Positions 12,301 to 23,055 are shown, counted from the first letter of the stretch. The stretch is 64,000 nucleotides of DNA from Arcuatula senhousia (GCA_963971305.1 OZ020307.1:56417702-56481701), one strand, 5' to 3'. The notes: a model not told the origin generated them from the letters alone. Numbers and translations are program-made.

Positions 12301-13638
12301 CCGACTCGAAACCAAACTGCAAGAACAACAGCAGAAGCTTTATTCAACAACTTTATTGTTCACTATGGTTTCCCAGCGAGAATTCACTCAGATCAAGGGC
12401 CATCATTTGAAAGTCACCTGATACAAGAACTATGTCAGCTAGTCGGAATAAAGAAGTCAAGAACGACCCCATACCATCCGATGGGCAATGGAACTACAGA
12501 GAGGTTCAACAGAACATTGATTTCTATGCTTGGTACTCTACATCCCAAACAGAAGACTAACTGGAAGGCTCATGTGTCACCACTTGTACACTCATATAAC
12601 TGTACCCGCCATGATGCCACTGGATATTCTCCGTATTTTCTGATGTTTGGTCGCCATCCACGCTTGCCCATTGATTTAGCGTTTGGACTTCTGAATGACA
12701 AGAGCAAGAAACCACAGACAGTTTATGTGAAGGAGATGAAGGATAGACTTGTACATGCATACAACCTAGCAACAGAGTCATCGAAGAAGGCAAAGGAGAA
12801 ACAGAAAGCGAATTACGATCTTAAGACTAGAGGTGCAGTAATAGAGAAAGGAGATAGAGTTTTGGTGAAACGAGTAGCGTTCGATGGAAAACACAAGATT
12901 GCCGACAAATGGGAGGAGGATATTTACATAGTACTAGAGCAACCGAATGACACCATACCAGTCTACGAAGTGAGGAAGGAAAATGGCGAAGGAAGGATTA
13001 GGACTTTGCATAGGAATTTATTGTTGCCGGTCGGATATCTCTGGGAAGAAACTACTGAGGATAAACGACCAGTACCGAAACCGAGAACTAAAGTGAAGAG
13101 AACACCTGAAGTAAGAAAACCTGAAGTTATTTTGGACTCGACCATTGAGGAGGATGATGACGATGATGAGGATGAGTATGATGAGATGCCCATATGGATT
13201 GTTCCGAGATTACGTGCAGACCACACTACAGACAGTGTAGTTGATGCAGTTGATGGACATCCATATGATGAACCTGATGGGGACGCCCATTCAGAAGGTT
13301 TAGGAAGCGCTTCCACCGTAGATGAAGATAGATTAGACGTTGATGCCACATCTGATAGGGATTCAGAGACGGCAGATATGCCTATTGATGAGACAGAGAT
13401 TCCTCCTGTTGTGCCTCGTCGATCAGGTCGTGCGAGGAGACAGCCGCAGTGGTTGACGTCTGGTGATTATATCACCAAGTCTGCAGTTGATACAGTTGCT
13501 ACTTCTGTTATTCCACCTGATGATCAGTGGAAGCAGAAGGCAGATGTTTTATCTTCTTTTGCAGATAGAGGTTTATTCAGTGGTATTGAGGCTGAGGCAG
13601 GGAAAGCATTGCTTTCCATCTTGACCTCAGATCATTGA
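9358..13638 (+). CDS. pol: Pol polyprotein: protease, RT, RNase H, integrase
   Basis: A 1,426-residue stretch counted from the first ATG; the frame is open from 9289 and is probably entered by -1 frameshifting rather than this ATG. Aspartic protease: DTG at residues 39-41. Reverse transcriptase: VDMKSG aspartate near 424 and FIDD at 487-490. RNase H: TDAS aspartate at 649. Integrase: zinc site H888-x4-H893-x29-C923-x2-C926, then D953, D1012 and E1048 with DD35E spacing. A C-terminal module near 1165-1205 resembles the chromatin- or DNA-binding end of gypsy integrases. About 200 further residues include an acidic run and a basic RRSGRARR segment of unknown role. All catalytic residues looked for are present and no internal stop occurs, so the element could be active. 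Confidence 0.95.
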   Translation: MQIDSPITTSVTKLPPGLCGEPTESTVFIDGIQSTALLDTGSTVSSFSHQFYQQHLSHLQLQPLENIINIECADGNPLKYHGFIDTAITIPDMTTSKEFPSIFLVIPDSDYNSRVPVLLGTNVLTPIMEHLKDKHGNRFLQTAKITTPWYSSFRCILLREKELKRNNDRLAMVKSAEFDRVTIPPNTSTIITAITTEELPYHATSAITQPTSTSTLPTDIDIEPSLVDYRYQNNDLLKVKIHNITTRTVTIQPNAIICELQPVKIQDHVQEKKREFSPPLLEQVEISAGNISETQLHQGQEFIASFQDIFSADDYDLGDTNMVKHKIELEDETPFKQRYRHIPPSMYEDVKSHLHQMLRAGIIRKSHSPYASNVVLVKKKSGALRICVDYRQLNLKTKKDAYALPRVEDMIDCMAGNRYFSTVDMKSGYHQVEIHEPHKERTAFTVGPLGLFEYNRMPFGLACAPATYQRLMQDCLGDLHMKICCVFIDDIIIFSTTFEEHLERLHLVFEKIRQANLKLSPSKCSFFKPKVKYVGHIVSESGVETDPEKVDKVVNWPTPQSPEDVRRFIGFVGYYRRFIRNFSQVAKPLTSIMPSPVTKKGKKKRKSEQQPWQWTEKQEKAFNTMKELLVSAPILAYPDYTKPFELHTDASSQGLGAILYQEQGGLLRMIAYASRGLTKAEQNYPAHKLEFLALKWSITDKFHDYLYGNKFRVLTDNNPLTYVLTTARLDATGHRWLAALSSYDFEIEYRPGKTNMDADSLSRLPSTTINSESIKAICGSVQTSLVEAYAITPDTLDINGLDMHIDIVKDINWSEEQSKDPALKSCIDMMIEGQSPKKGQATSPLLKQFSHLCLIDHILYRKIEVDEQQQHQLVLPSAYINTVLEALHDEMGHPGKDRTTSLIRERFYWPGMCKDIAEWIQKCQRCTMRKSTPEKAPLVNITTTQPMELICIDYLTLEPSKGNIQDILVITDHFTRYAQAIPTRNQTARTTAEALFNNFIVHYGFPARIHSDQGPSFESHLIQELCQLVGIKKSRTTPYHPMGNGTTERFNRTLISMLGTLHPKQKTNWKAHVSPLVHSYNCTRHDATGYSPYFLMFGRHPRLPIDLAFGLLNDKSKKPQTVYVKEMKDRLVHAYNLATESSKKAKEKQKANYDLKTRGAVIEKGDRVLVKRVAFDGKHKIADKWEEDIYIVLEQPNDTIPVYEVRKENGEGRIRTLHRNLLLPVGYLWEETTEDKRPVPKPRTKVKRTPEVRKPEVILDSTIEEDDDDDEDEYDEMPIWIVPRLRADHTTDSVVDAVDGHPYDEPDGDAHSEGLGSASTVDEDRLDVDATSDRDSETADMPIDETEIPPVVPRRSGRARRQPQWLTSGDYITKSAVDTVATSVIPPDDQWKQKADVLSSFADRGLFSGIEAEAGKALLSILTSDH

Positions 13639-13840
13639 GAGTACTTATGATTACAGTTTATTTTATATTTTACTCTTTTAGATTTGTAGATGATATCTTT
13701 GTACATTTTTGCTCATGGTTATTATGCAGTGATAGACAGTGCAGATATATATACCATGATTTTCATATAGATTTATACATATTTGTTATCATTTATAGCT
13801 TTACCTTTAGCTTAGATGTCGAGGACGACATTTTTCCTCG
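13639..13840 (+). other. Retrotransposon 3' untranslated region
   Basis: Short AT-rich stretch after pol. TGTCGAGGACGACA (13817-13830) can form a five-pair hairpin just before CCTCGAGG and the polypurine tract. No envelope-like frame is present. Confidence 0.7.
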
Positions 13841-13850
13841 AGGGGGGGTA
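13841..13850 (+). promoter_or_regulatory. Polypurine tract
   Basis: AGGGGGGGTA abuts the TG of the right LTR, the expected priming site for plus-strand synthesis. Confidence 0.9.
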
Positions 13851-14937
13851 TGTTATAGAGTGTAGTTGTGTATGTTTTGTACTGTATTTTACCATATCCA
13901 CGTCTCTGTATTTATTGTTTTATATTTGATAGGTTACATCTGTTCTGTACTGTATTTACCTTACTCGTCTTTCTATCTTCTTATTGGTTACTTTATTCAC
14001 ATGTTTTATTTCTGTGTTCTGATTGGTTCTTATATTATTCACCTACTTGACTTTGAAATTCTATGGCGGTTTAGACGTTATTGTTGTATCTTACTTTTGG
14101 ATTTATATTTAATTCCTTTGTGCACGCATATTACATTTAACAGGTCAGTGATTAACTTATATCTAACATTTATTTAACATTTCATTTGAATGAATCTGTG
14201 AGTAAATGTATATTTGGTATGCATCAGGTTGAACGCTTTCTTTCAAAGTTTGAGTGCCGATTTGATTAAGACACTTAATATTTTCAATAGTACTTATTGG
14301 TACAGAGATTTGCTTATATAATATTTTTATAAAGTATTACAGTTAGTAGATTCAATACCTTCAAACTTGTATTATTGACTATTATTTATGAAGGTAATAT
14401 TTATATTTTGTACAGATCCATATTTCATGATGTGAAATACTTGCTCCACGAAGTAATTGGGATTCGTGATCTCTTGTACCATATACATGGTAAGATTTGT
14501 GTATTGAATGTATGTTTATTTCTTGTGATGTCTGTATCGTCTATTATTTTCTTTAGTTATCGATCAGTTTATGTCTTGTCGAGTTTACTTGTCTATTGTA
14601 CTTTTAAATGTTCTAATTATAGATATTCACCCAGTCTGATTATCAATGACCACAGCTTGATCTTAGGATAATAACAAAACTACTGTTGATTTAAATGTAC
14701 GTTATTGTCATTGTTGACTTGGTGAATTGCTAAGTTTTTATTTTATTAAGTAACTTTATTATACATTGGTTAGTCCACATGGAATAACCGCATATAGATT
14801 AATATTGAACTATACGTGTATTTATGTCTTGTTTTAATTATATGTTTTCTATATTTATAGAGATGTTTATCAATAATAAATTAACGAACTCTAGACGGAG
14901 TTGATATTTGCTTTGGCCCTATCGACACCCGGCTACA
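13851..14937 (+). repeat. Right LTR
   Basis: Same length and ends as the left LTR; followed by AAAC, the right target-site copy, and then six more bases before the assembly gap. Confidence 0.95.
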
Positions 14938-14947
14938 AAACGGCACA

Positions 14948-15047
14948 NNNNNNNNNNNNNNNNNNNNNNNNNNNNNNNNNNNNNNNNNNNNNNNNNNNNN
15001 NNNNNNNNNNNNNNNNNNNNNNNNNNNNNNNNNNNNNNNNNNNNNNN
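14948..15047. other. Assembly gap (100 N)
   Basis: Exactly 100 N, the usual placeholder for a gap of unknown size. It lies 10 bp after the LTR element and cuts into the sequence that may hold upstream exons of the candidate gene at 15049. Confidence 1.
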
Positions 15048-15048
15048 A

Positions 15049-15405
15049 TGTATATCAAGTGAAGATTTTATTGAAAGCGATACCGATAAAGATGATAAAC
15101 ATGATATACATGCAGATACTGGTAAGAGCTAAAATTTTAAACAATACCCCTGATGAGACTGACTGTAACCACGATATTAAAAGAAATTTTAAATCACATT
15201 CTAAAAAAATGAAGTTTTTAACATGCTTTTGCCAGAAATATTCCTCAAGCACATAAAAACCTGCTTCGTTAAAATGATTACAACAAGTTCAACAAAAGAA
15301 GTTCGACAATTCTTTATATCTACAAACAGATATGCTGCAGCTGTTGACTTTTATAACCAAGGCAAAAGAGGATGTTTAGCATCTATTTGCGAAATTGTAC
15401 CTTGA
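15049..15405 (+). CDS. Possible 3'-terminal exons of an unknown gene (partial)
   Basis: The 24 codons after the gap (15049-15120, acidic, rich in D/E/K/S) run into a donor-like G|GTAAGA, leaving one base. An acceptor-like TGCTTTTGCCAG ends at 15235, and the next exon continues in the matching phase for 55 codons to TGA at 15403-15405. The intron would be 114 bp. The second part contains EVRQFFIST and CLASICEIVP; no family was recognised. Evidence is only phase agreement and modest splice signals, and the upstream part is lost in the gap. A chance open frame is the alternative. Confidence 0.3.
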
Positions 15406-15769
15406 TTTCTTGTTTTTAATAACAAACAAAAAAGTTCCGTTGATAACGATTATTTGTAACAGTTGTTATATAATTGCAATTACAAACTAAACTCATTTTA
15501 CTCTCTAGCATATTGAAATAATACTAAAACTTAATTTGAAAAAAAGTGATCGATAATACGTTTTACATGTCATTGCGTTTCATACCCAAAATATGCTTTT
15601 GGATTAAATTTGGGAGCCAACTTCAATTCCCACAGGTATTAGAGGTCTTCAACGTTGTAGTTAAGTGCTAACTTGTTCAGCATGTTCAGTGACAAGCCTT
15701 ATCCATACGTATTCTAGAAGTTGCTGCTGCAACTTATCTGAATTCGTCGCGTATCAGTTTTACTGCACA
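15406..15769. other. AT-rich stretch, nothing recognised
   Basis: No gene or repeat could be supported. Confidence 0.5.
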
Positions 15770-15960
15770 TAGTCGACATCCTCAGTGCTGGGTTCGAACT
15801 TTGGTTTGAGTACTATTCTTCCAATTGGTTTTCGAACTTAATATATTGTAATTCATTTGCTGCTGATGAGAGGTTTACTCCTTGAGATAGGCATATACAG
15901 CACAATCAAGTATGTTTTATACTCCTTTTTGGTATTTCTATTTTATCAAAATAGTCAAAT
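15770..15960 (+). repeat. Dispersed repeat, partner at 55.5 kb
   Basis: Shares CATCCTCAGTGCTGG, TTTGAGTAC, GATGAGAGGTT-ACTCCTTG and a ATATAGCA-like stretch, in the same order, with 55545-55760. The short open frames in both copies fall in this repeat and are not conserved as protein. Confidence 0.6.
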
Positions 15961-17255
15961 TAAGTTTGCATATATAATGCTTAATAAACACATAATCTTA
16001 GAGAAAATTATCAGTTTCTTATTTGGAAACGAAATTAATTGTGCGCTTCTTTTTATTATTTTTTGTGTGGCTGTTCATCAACATTCTAGACAAGACAGAT
16101 TTTATATTCTTTTGATATCCATAGGTTTAGTCTGCGCAGATTCTAGTAGTCAAAATGAACTGAACAATGACACAAAAAGATTCAGGTGAAAATGCAATAG
16201 ATTTAATATATTAAATAATTTTTATTTATTAAGTAATTTTAAAGCAAATAATGATAATGTCAATATCATTCTACACGTATTATTATTCGATTTATTGGAC
16301 TATATTGATCTGATTTACATAATTGTAACAATGTGTTAAGAAACAATTGATTATATAAATATCATCCATGATAATTAAAGTTTTATAGTTACAACAAATA
16401 AATCTAATTACATGACCAATGTAACAGCGGTCTAAGATATAGAGCCGTCTATGTGTCACATACTAAAAATTATTTATCAGTACATGCAGTAAAAGTTTAA
16501 TGTAAAATCCCCCTTGAGAGTAATGATTTGTATAGCATAAATTAAAGTAAGGTTGTATATTGTTAAACATTTAGTTTTTAGTCTTTTATGATATGAATTT
16601 CGAAGACAAACACTGTATAATCATGTCTTAAAATGACAAATTAATTTGTCGATCATTCGAGTGCCCGTAAAGAGGTCATTGTAACACCATATATTTTCAC
16701 ACATTTTTTAAAGCAATGAATTTATCACCTCACGTGTGCCCCAAGTCCTTGCAGCGAAATACAGAATCATTCCATGCAAAGAATGACAGCACGAAGACGA
16801 AGATTCATATACAGATCACACATATTACATGTATTAGATGTATAATATATAAGTATATTCTTTGGTATTTATAATAAAAACAAAGATCGATCTATATTCT
16901 TAGGTCTTTATTGAATCCTTCTGGCAATGACCTTTCTTAAAGGAAAAAAAACAGGGGAAACGACCAAGATCTTTGTTCCTGGTTACATACAAGATAATGA
17001 ACCTTGCCTTTTTTATTTCAAACTTGCGCAATAGCAATCTATACATGTACTACAAATCCCACGGTTATCATTAAAAATTCATTATGTCGTATAACTCGAG
17101 AATGTTTCTTAGAAAGATCGATTTTAGTAAAGCAAATTTTCACATGAGTTACCGTGTAAGAAAAAAGAGATTTATGAAAATTTTCTGAAATAATGCATTT
17201 CAAATGCAATATGAAAAGCAGTAATTTCATGCATTTAGTAATTAGTAAGTAAGTA
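15961..17255. other. AT-rich stretch, nothing recognised
   Basis: No gene, RNA or repeat could be supported by eye. Confidence 0.5.
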
Positions 17256-17552
17256 CAGTAGACTTTCCATGACTAAACACTGACATAGACATTCCCATTC
17301 TTTTGGTGGTAAGGATTAACTTTTCACAGTAGTTGGTCTAATTAGGGGTCATAAAACCCCAGGTGGCCTAACTATTCTTGGTGAAATTTTTACCTGTACA
17401 GGATATGAGCAATAGAATTGCAATAGGTAATTTTTATGACAGGAAAACATCAATAGGATTAAAGGTGGTATCATGTCAGTGGTAGAAGGTCTAAAGGATT
17501 ATGTTTTATGTCTATGTCAGTGTTCAGTCATGGAAAGTCTCTTGGTGTACTG
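17256..17552. mobile_element. MITE with TA target duplication
   Basis: A 297-bp unit with inverted ends of about 35 bp: CAGTAGACTTTCCATGAC on the left and GTCATGGAAAGTC...TACTG on the right, with ACACTGACATAGACAT shared inside. TA flanks both sides (17254-17255, 17553-17554). TA target and terminal CAGT fit Tc1/mariner-type non-autonomous elements. No transposase frame. Confidence 0.8.
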
Positions 17553-18685
17553 TAATTCAGTGCATAAATACTTGCTTATTGGTAGCATAATGTTGAAAAT
17601 TACCAATGGTTCTTTTTTTATTCTTTCTTTTTATATTGAGTCGGATTAGTTTTCACTGAAAGGCTACTTTTCATGTTTTAAAGCATCAGTCAAATTTCGG
17701 AAATCGGGAATTTGGGACATAATTGCAACCTTAAATTACTTAAAACATTTTAAGCATACTGACCCCTACTTTTATGGCATGATTGCACTGCAATACGTAT
17801 TGTATTAAATTTCTTGAAATGCTTAATATAACATTATGCGTTTTAGATTAAAAACATTACAATGTTGAATTGAAATTCAGAGGTATCCGGTTTACCACTA
17901 TTTTTTTTACATTTAAGAACTAAAAACACAGACCTATGGTTTCAATTTTGGTCTTTGATAAAGTGGACATTTATCTTGCATTTCAATCACAAATAATTGT
18001 AGACAAAACTACAGGATGACCTTCCATAAGATGAATTAGCTTATTCCTTGTTTTTTTTGGAATCTTTTCTGAAAAGGGGGCACAATGGATTACAATACGA
18101 AAACGGAATCCAGCATCATACACATAATACATGTATAAAGCCACACTCTTATTCAGGACCCAATACTTACAAAAAAACCATGATAAAATGATCTTACCTA
18201 CAATATGTTAAATAATTATTGTCCTTTAACTATTATATCAAAATCGTTTTGCACTATATAAGTACACTTACCTTATTAAAGATGGTGCCGTTCTAATTGG
18301 CCAATAACCTCGCCATCCATCGTCATACTAAAACAGCTTGCACTTAACACAACCTTTGAAAAAAACATCTCGTACGGTTAAATCAGGCAAAATGGTTTAC
18401 AAGGAAATGTTATGATTGTTCATCATAACAGGCGATCGATCTAGACAAAGATCAAACAGATCAATCTTATTATTGGAGTTGATTTACATCCGTACACGTA
18501 AAAGCTGTTTTTAGTGCTTTTGCATAAAATTGTCCATATTGAGACTGCTAATTATTTGCTTTTTGAAACTGTTTTACAAAAGAAAAATAATTATAAATGG
18601 TGGAACAAATGAACGTAATTAAGCATATGAAAGCATGTATGCATTGCTGATTTAATATGGTCTTACTAAGGCAAATGTAAGAAGC
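17553..18685. other. AT-rich stretch, nothing recognised
   Basis: No gene or repeat could be supported by eye. Confidence 0.5.
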
Positions 18686-19375
18686 AGAGGTACCAATGGG
18701 GTATCCGAAATTCAAAAGGCTGAAGGGCAGAGACAAAATCAGTTAAAACCAACAAGAACGGGACAAAAACAGACAACATGTAAAACAAGGAAACACAAAA
18801 ATAACTCAATATCAACAACGCAAACTCCAGTGGAAACGAGAGTGGACTCAGGTGCTCTGCAAGAGTAAGCAGTTCCTGCTTGCTTTAGCACACCCGTCGT
18901 GTTACCAACATTCAATCAGTGTGTCAAATCCGGTAAAGGAAGCCAAAACCAAACCCTATGACAAACCAACATCTGCACTCATCTGAAAGATCGAAATCCC
19001 ATATTTGTAAGTGCATGATGTTTTCCGTAAAATGTCTTTAGTAAAAACAGCAAACGAGGAGCAACATAACCCTGTGTGAACAATTTTTGTGTTCGACGTG
19101 ACGCTCTGCTTAGGAAATCGATATAATTCCCGCACGCTCTGGAGTAACGAATCAATTGACACACTTAAACTCCATAAGCTGGAGCGGACGGAACTTTGCT
19201 ACACAAGAAGGGAAAGTTGACGATTGAAAAGTTGAAGTCATCACGTTTGTCACTGAGCTTTGTTGAAAGTTTTCCTTGAATGTCAATTTCAAGATGTAGA
19301 TCTAAAAATGAAGCAGACTTCCTAGAATCCGTAGTGTCCTTAATCTCAAGTCCCTGAGGATATATGTAACATCCA
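18686..19375 (-). pseudogene. PLE reverse transcriptase C-terminus with 3' tail
   Basis: Minus strand. The conserved 3' tail (about 18686-18955) precedes, in plus coordinates, the last part of the RT frame; residues ISIFQMSADVGLS and TSNTKIVHTGLCCSS are diverged forms of the C-terminus at 59.9 kb. The copy stops at about 19375, so it is 5' truncated, and at least one frameshift is visible. 5' truncation is typical of target-primed retroelements. Confidence 0.8.
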
Positions 19376-19474
19376 TGGTCACATTATGTGTTTACTGTCA
19401 TAAGTGTTAATTTACTTTTACGATTAACGTAAGAAATTGGACGTTATAATCCCTTAAGAAGCACAAATGTACAT

Positions 19475-19700
19475 ATGGGGAACTCAAATGACAAAGTCCG
19501 AAAGTTCAAAATTGTTTTAACACAAAGTAGAACATCATGAATAAAACAGACAACAACAAAAAACACACATAACCAACCACATGGCATTGTGCATCGTACA
19601 TGTAACGGGAGGGAACTCAGGTGCTATGGATTCACCTGAATTAGAAGTAGCAAAAAAGTGCCAATCTCGATAAAGGAAAAACAAAATTAGTCGACAATAA
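19475..19700 (-). repeat. Old PLE-type 3' tail remnant
   Basis: Diverged matches to the PLE tail in order: ATGGGGAACTCAAATGACAA, AAAACAGACAAC, GGGAACTCAGGTGCT and AAAGGAAAAACAAAAT. Too decayed to place the boundaries. Confidence 0.5.
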
Positions 19701-19976
19701 CGACACAAAAATTTTAAACTAGAATGGTGGTCGTCCATAGAAATCGTTTGTAGTCTGCGTCTTAACAATATTCGGTAAACAGGAAGTATATGAGTTACCC
19801 GAATGAAATAGCTACTATAGGAGGAAGATACATGCCAAATATAAAGAGCCCGACGTGTGATATATACATGTAGTTGCCAGGAAAACTGCAACGGAAATTT
19901 TTGTGACGCACTGAACGCAGGCTGACCTAAGACGATGGATAACTTCTAAATGTTGCTTTGCAACATGATCAGGCGA

Positions 19977-20336
19977 CATACGGTGAGAGAACGGCAGTGT
20001 TTGGGTAATAGATATCACTCTGAGAAGCCCCATCACTCTGACCACGAGCTTTCTACGCTTTATCGATAGTAGTAGAGTCGCGGCAATTTGGGTAAAACGT
20101 AGCCAGCGTGATAACAAGTACGACAAAACTAAGACCACAATATGATAATTCACGGGGAATTTGTTATCAATGGTCAAGCCTACTACGTTGCTATCACGAT
20201 TATTACAAGTGCGATACGTTGATTCAGCGACTTTTTTACGACCAAACTACGATTTAAACACGACCAATCACAACATCCATACGCTCCTCTACGATCAATA
20301 CGATAGTTTTACGCTTTCACTACGCTTGTGAGTACG
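19977..20336. other. TACG-rich tract
   Basis: TACG occurs 11 times between 20119 and 20336 and twice more from 19977, where under one is expected per 250 bp at random. Spacing is irregular. No gene could be supported. Confidence 0.6.
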
Positions 20337-20796
20337 CTCTTTACTACTAGTATTCTACTACAAGAACAAAGGTTGTTCTGTGATCTATCGAAACTAAAAA
20401 GGGGATACAATAAGCCATACTAGCTATGAAATGTTAGACGAATGAATATCCTAAACACAAATTTCATACAATTTTATGTAAATTAAGGTGAATTTTGCAT
20501 GGCGTGTACGTTCTGTAATCTTATTTGTCTTACCGTTAAATTATTGTCACCACTGCATTTGAAATTGGTATTTTTACTCAGTCCCCTCTTTATTTTGAAA
20601 AAAGTAATCTTGAGATCTCTACGGATCAGATGGACTAGCTTTGGTAAGTTATTTTTGGGCATTGTATCCATAATATTTTTAACAAGTACTGTGGCGTAAA
20701 GATTGTGAATTTTGTGGGAATCGCTTAATGGGTCACACACACTCCAACTGTCTTTATTATACATTTTATCAATTTAAGATCATGACATTTTCATTT

Positions 20797-21690
20797 TCAC
20801 TTTTGTGTTGGAGAACACATCAAAGCTTTAAATTATCCGTTAAAATTTTCAAAATTGACTAACCCTAAGGTTCTTCGTACCCCAGACATAGGTTGATCAT
20901 CTTAGTTATAATTTGCTTTCCCAGTTTGGTATATTTTGGGTTTATTGTTCTATACTCTTCATAGTCATATATTTTTTGGCCTTTTCAATATTTTTGGCAG
21001 AGCGCCTCTGATGAGTCTTGAATAGATGAAACGCGCGTCAGGCGTACCAAAATTTATTGTCTGGAACTTTGTTGTAATTTATATTTCTAACATCCGTGAT
21101 GGTAATCGCTGCTGGTGGAGTTTTAATTCCCCGAGCTTAATCTTCTCCGGAACCAACACGTTTGTGTTGACGAACACATCAAAGTTATGAAATATCCGTT
21201 TAAATTTCGAAATTGTCAAAACCGAAAGTTTCTTCCTACCCCAGACATTTATTGTAGGTTGGTCTTAGTCATCATTTGGTTTCTAGTTTTCGGCATTTTT
21301 TTTAGTATAATTGTTCTATGCTCTTCATATTCATATAGTGTTTGGCACTTAAATTTTTTGGTATAGCACCTATGAAGAGTCTTGAATGGACGAAACGCGT
21401 GTCAGGCGTAGCAAAATTTATTGTCTGGAACTTTGTTGTAATTTATATTTCTAACATCCATGATGGTTAGCGTTGCTGGTGGAGTTTTAATTCCCCGAGG
21501 TTAGCCCGCTCCGACACCAACACGTTTTTGTTGGAGAACACATCAAAGGTTTAAGTTTAATTATCTGTTAATTTTTTAAAAATTGAATAACCCTAAGGTT
21601 CTTCCTACTACAAACATAGGTTGATCATCTTAGTTATAATTTGGTTGTCCAGTTCGGTATATTTTTGGTTTATTGTTCTATGCTCTTCAT
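20797..21690 (-). repeat. Tandem array of about 360-bp units (2.5 copies)
   Basis: Units start near 20801, 21160 and 21523, each with TTGTTGGAGAACACATCAAAG or close, then a ...CCTAAGGTTCTTCCTACCCC segment, GCGCCTCTGATGAGTCTTGAA, ACGCGCGTCAGGCGTA and a GGTGGAGTTTTAATTCCCCGA end. The third unit is cut at about 21690. The opposite-strand version is at 26464-27072. Confidence 0.85.
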
Positions 21691-22042
21691 AATTTGATGC
21701 TCATTAGACTTTAAATTTTATAAATTGCATTATATTTTATTATCAGAATCGCAACGAATTTCAAGGCAATAAATCAAGCTCGACATGGTTCTTATCTTTA
21801 AAGACTTATTCTAAGGCGATTGAGCAATGTTAGCAAGGAGATTGAACTATGACAATCATTTATACTATTGAAGAGAAAAAGACAAAAAAATTATCACAAG
21901 AAAGAGGAAATAATCCCATTGTTAGGCCTAAGGGACGTTAAAATCTTGCAATTTCGAAAATATCAAGACAATAACGAACTAAAAAATAAAAACACACGCA
22001 CAAATGAACTGAAATAAGCAACACAATCTCTTTGACAATAGA
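21691..22042. other. AT-rich spacer, nothing recognised
   Basis: No gene or repeat could be supported. Confidence 0.5.
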
Positions 22043-22215
22043 AAATAATGAGATGTGGAATAAGTGTACGCGGCACAGCTCACATTACTAGCGGCAATTA
22101 AGACAAATCACAATGGACAACCACCACTAGCCTTCAACAGGTCCAATAGGCGCTGTTCGCGGTTCTGCAATTGGCCCATGGTCTAAATAAAATACATATA
22201 ATTCGAATCCTGTCC
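22043..22215 (-). repeat. Dispersed repeat, partner nested at 3.8 kb
   Basis: Reverse complement matches 3770-3950 over the GGGCCAATTGCAGAACCGCG and CGCGTACACTTATTCCACAT blocks. Class unknown. Confidence 0.65.
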
Positions 22216-22632
22216 TGAAATAGTCAATCTTAAAAAAAAGAACAAAAACATCAAGAAGACTTCTTCTTCTTTTCTTCGTATATCCTTCCTTTATAGGAAC
22301 ACCAGGATAAATTTTAGTTATCCTGTAGCACAGTTACTAATAATATCAATGTGGTGCAGGTATATGTACAGGCTAGGTGCGAGAATACGTCAAACTATAG
22401 AATTATTCACACGGGTAGCACAATATTAAGTTAATAGCACAATATTTGGACGCAAATGTACAAGTTACAACGCGAATGTCACTCTATTAGTAGTTAAGAA
22501 GTATTAAAAGTTAAAATCTAAAATAATCTTCTCCTGCCACCCCCCGTAACTATAAGCAGACATGCAACTACATCCACTAATGCGTATATTTCAATGTATA
22601 GGGTTAGTACATATAGGTCTATGGCTAGTTAT

Positions 22633-23055
22633 CTATTTGTGAAGCTCGTTCAGCTTCATCAGAGTGATCCTCTTTACGTATATTTGGTGGCAGTAGGCTG
22701 TTGTTAACCGATCAATGTCCTTTAGCTGGCCATCTGAAAATAGGTTACAGTAGAACGATGAGTCCATAAATAGTTTCATCAGGGCTGTTTTTTCATGAAA
22801 CACCTTGACCCATGTCTCTTTGCCAACAATTGTAATGACTTTTTGCTTAATTTTTAGAAAGCTGTCTTTCCTTAAATTGAACAATGACGAACATTCAAAT
22901 AAAATGTGCACAAGATCCTCCTCACCCACATATCAGACATATTGGGTTATCGGAAGTATTGAATTTGAATCTAGTAGATTGTGTCATGAAAGTTCCAGTG
23001 AGCATCCTACATTTGGTGATCCCTTTTCTGATGTCTACAGTACAGGGAGGTAAAC
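22633..23055 (-). pseudogene. LINE ORF2 C-terminal remnant
   Basis: Minus strand. One frame reads KCRMLTGTFMTQSTRFKF and NPICLICG; after a frameshift near 22925 the next frame reads EEDLVHILFECSSL and runs about 95 residues to a stop at 22633. The pattern C-x2-C followed by H-x4-C is the C-terminal cysteine/histidine motif of many molluscan Jockey/I-like non-LTR elements. The reverse transcriptase itself is missing, as expected for a 5'-truncated insertion. The frameshift makes it inactive. Confidence 0.75.

Larger units (their letters stand above)
5002..14937 (+). mobile_element. Ty3/gypsy-type LTR retrotransposon, nearly intact
   Basis: A 9.9-kb element with two 1,087-bp direct LTRs (TG...CA), a primer-binding site just inside the left LTR, gag and pol frames, and a G-rich polypurine tract touching the right LTR. 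AAAC flanks both sides (4998-5001 and 14938-14941), a 4-bp target duplication. Pol order is protease, reverse transcriptase, RNase H, integrase; integrase after RNase H is the Ty3/gypsy (Metaviridae) arrangement. By eye the LTRs differ at 5363/14212, 5577/14426 and 5740/14589, so insertion is recent. There is no envelope-like frame. It is not like the short-LTR, single-frame Steamer elements known from clams. The clade was not determined. Confidence 0.95.

Noticed and set aside
9219..13349. Minus-strand frames opposite gag and pol
   Set aside because: They are shadows of the sense coding sequence.
15857..16189. 110-codon hydrophobic frame
   Set aside because: Its start lies in a dispersed repeat shared with 55.6 kb, and the hydrophobicity follows from T-rich DNA; no gene structure.
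19815..20177. 120-codon minus frame with slight resemblance to Harbinger-type nucleases (RMSP block)
   Set aside because: Only one short block resembles that family; no catalytic residues could be placed.
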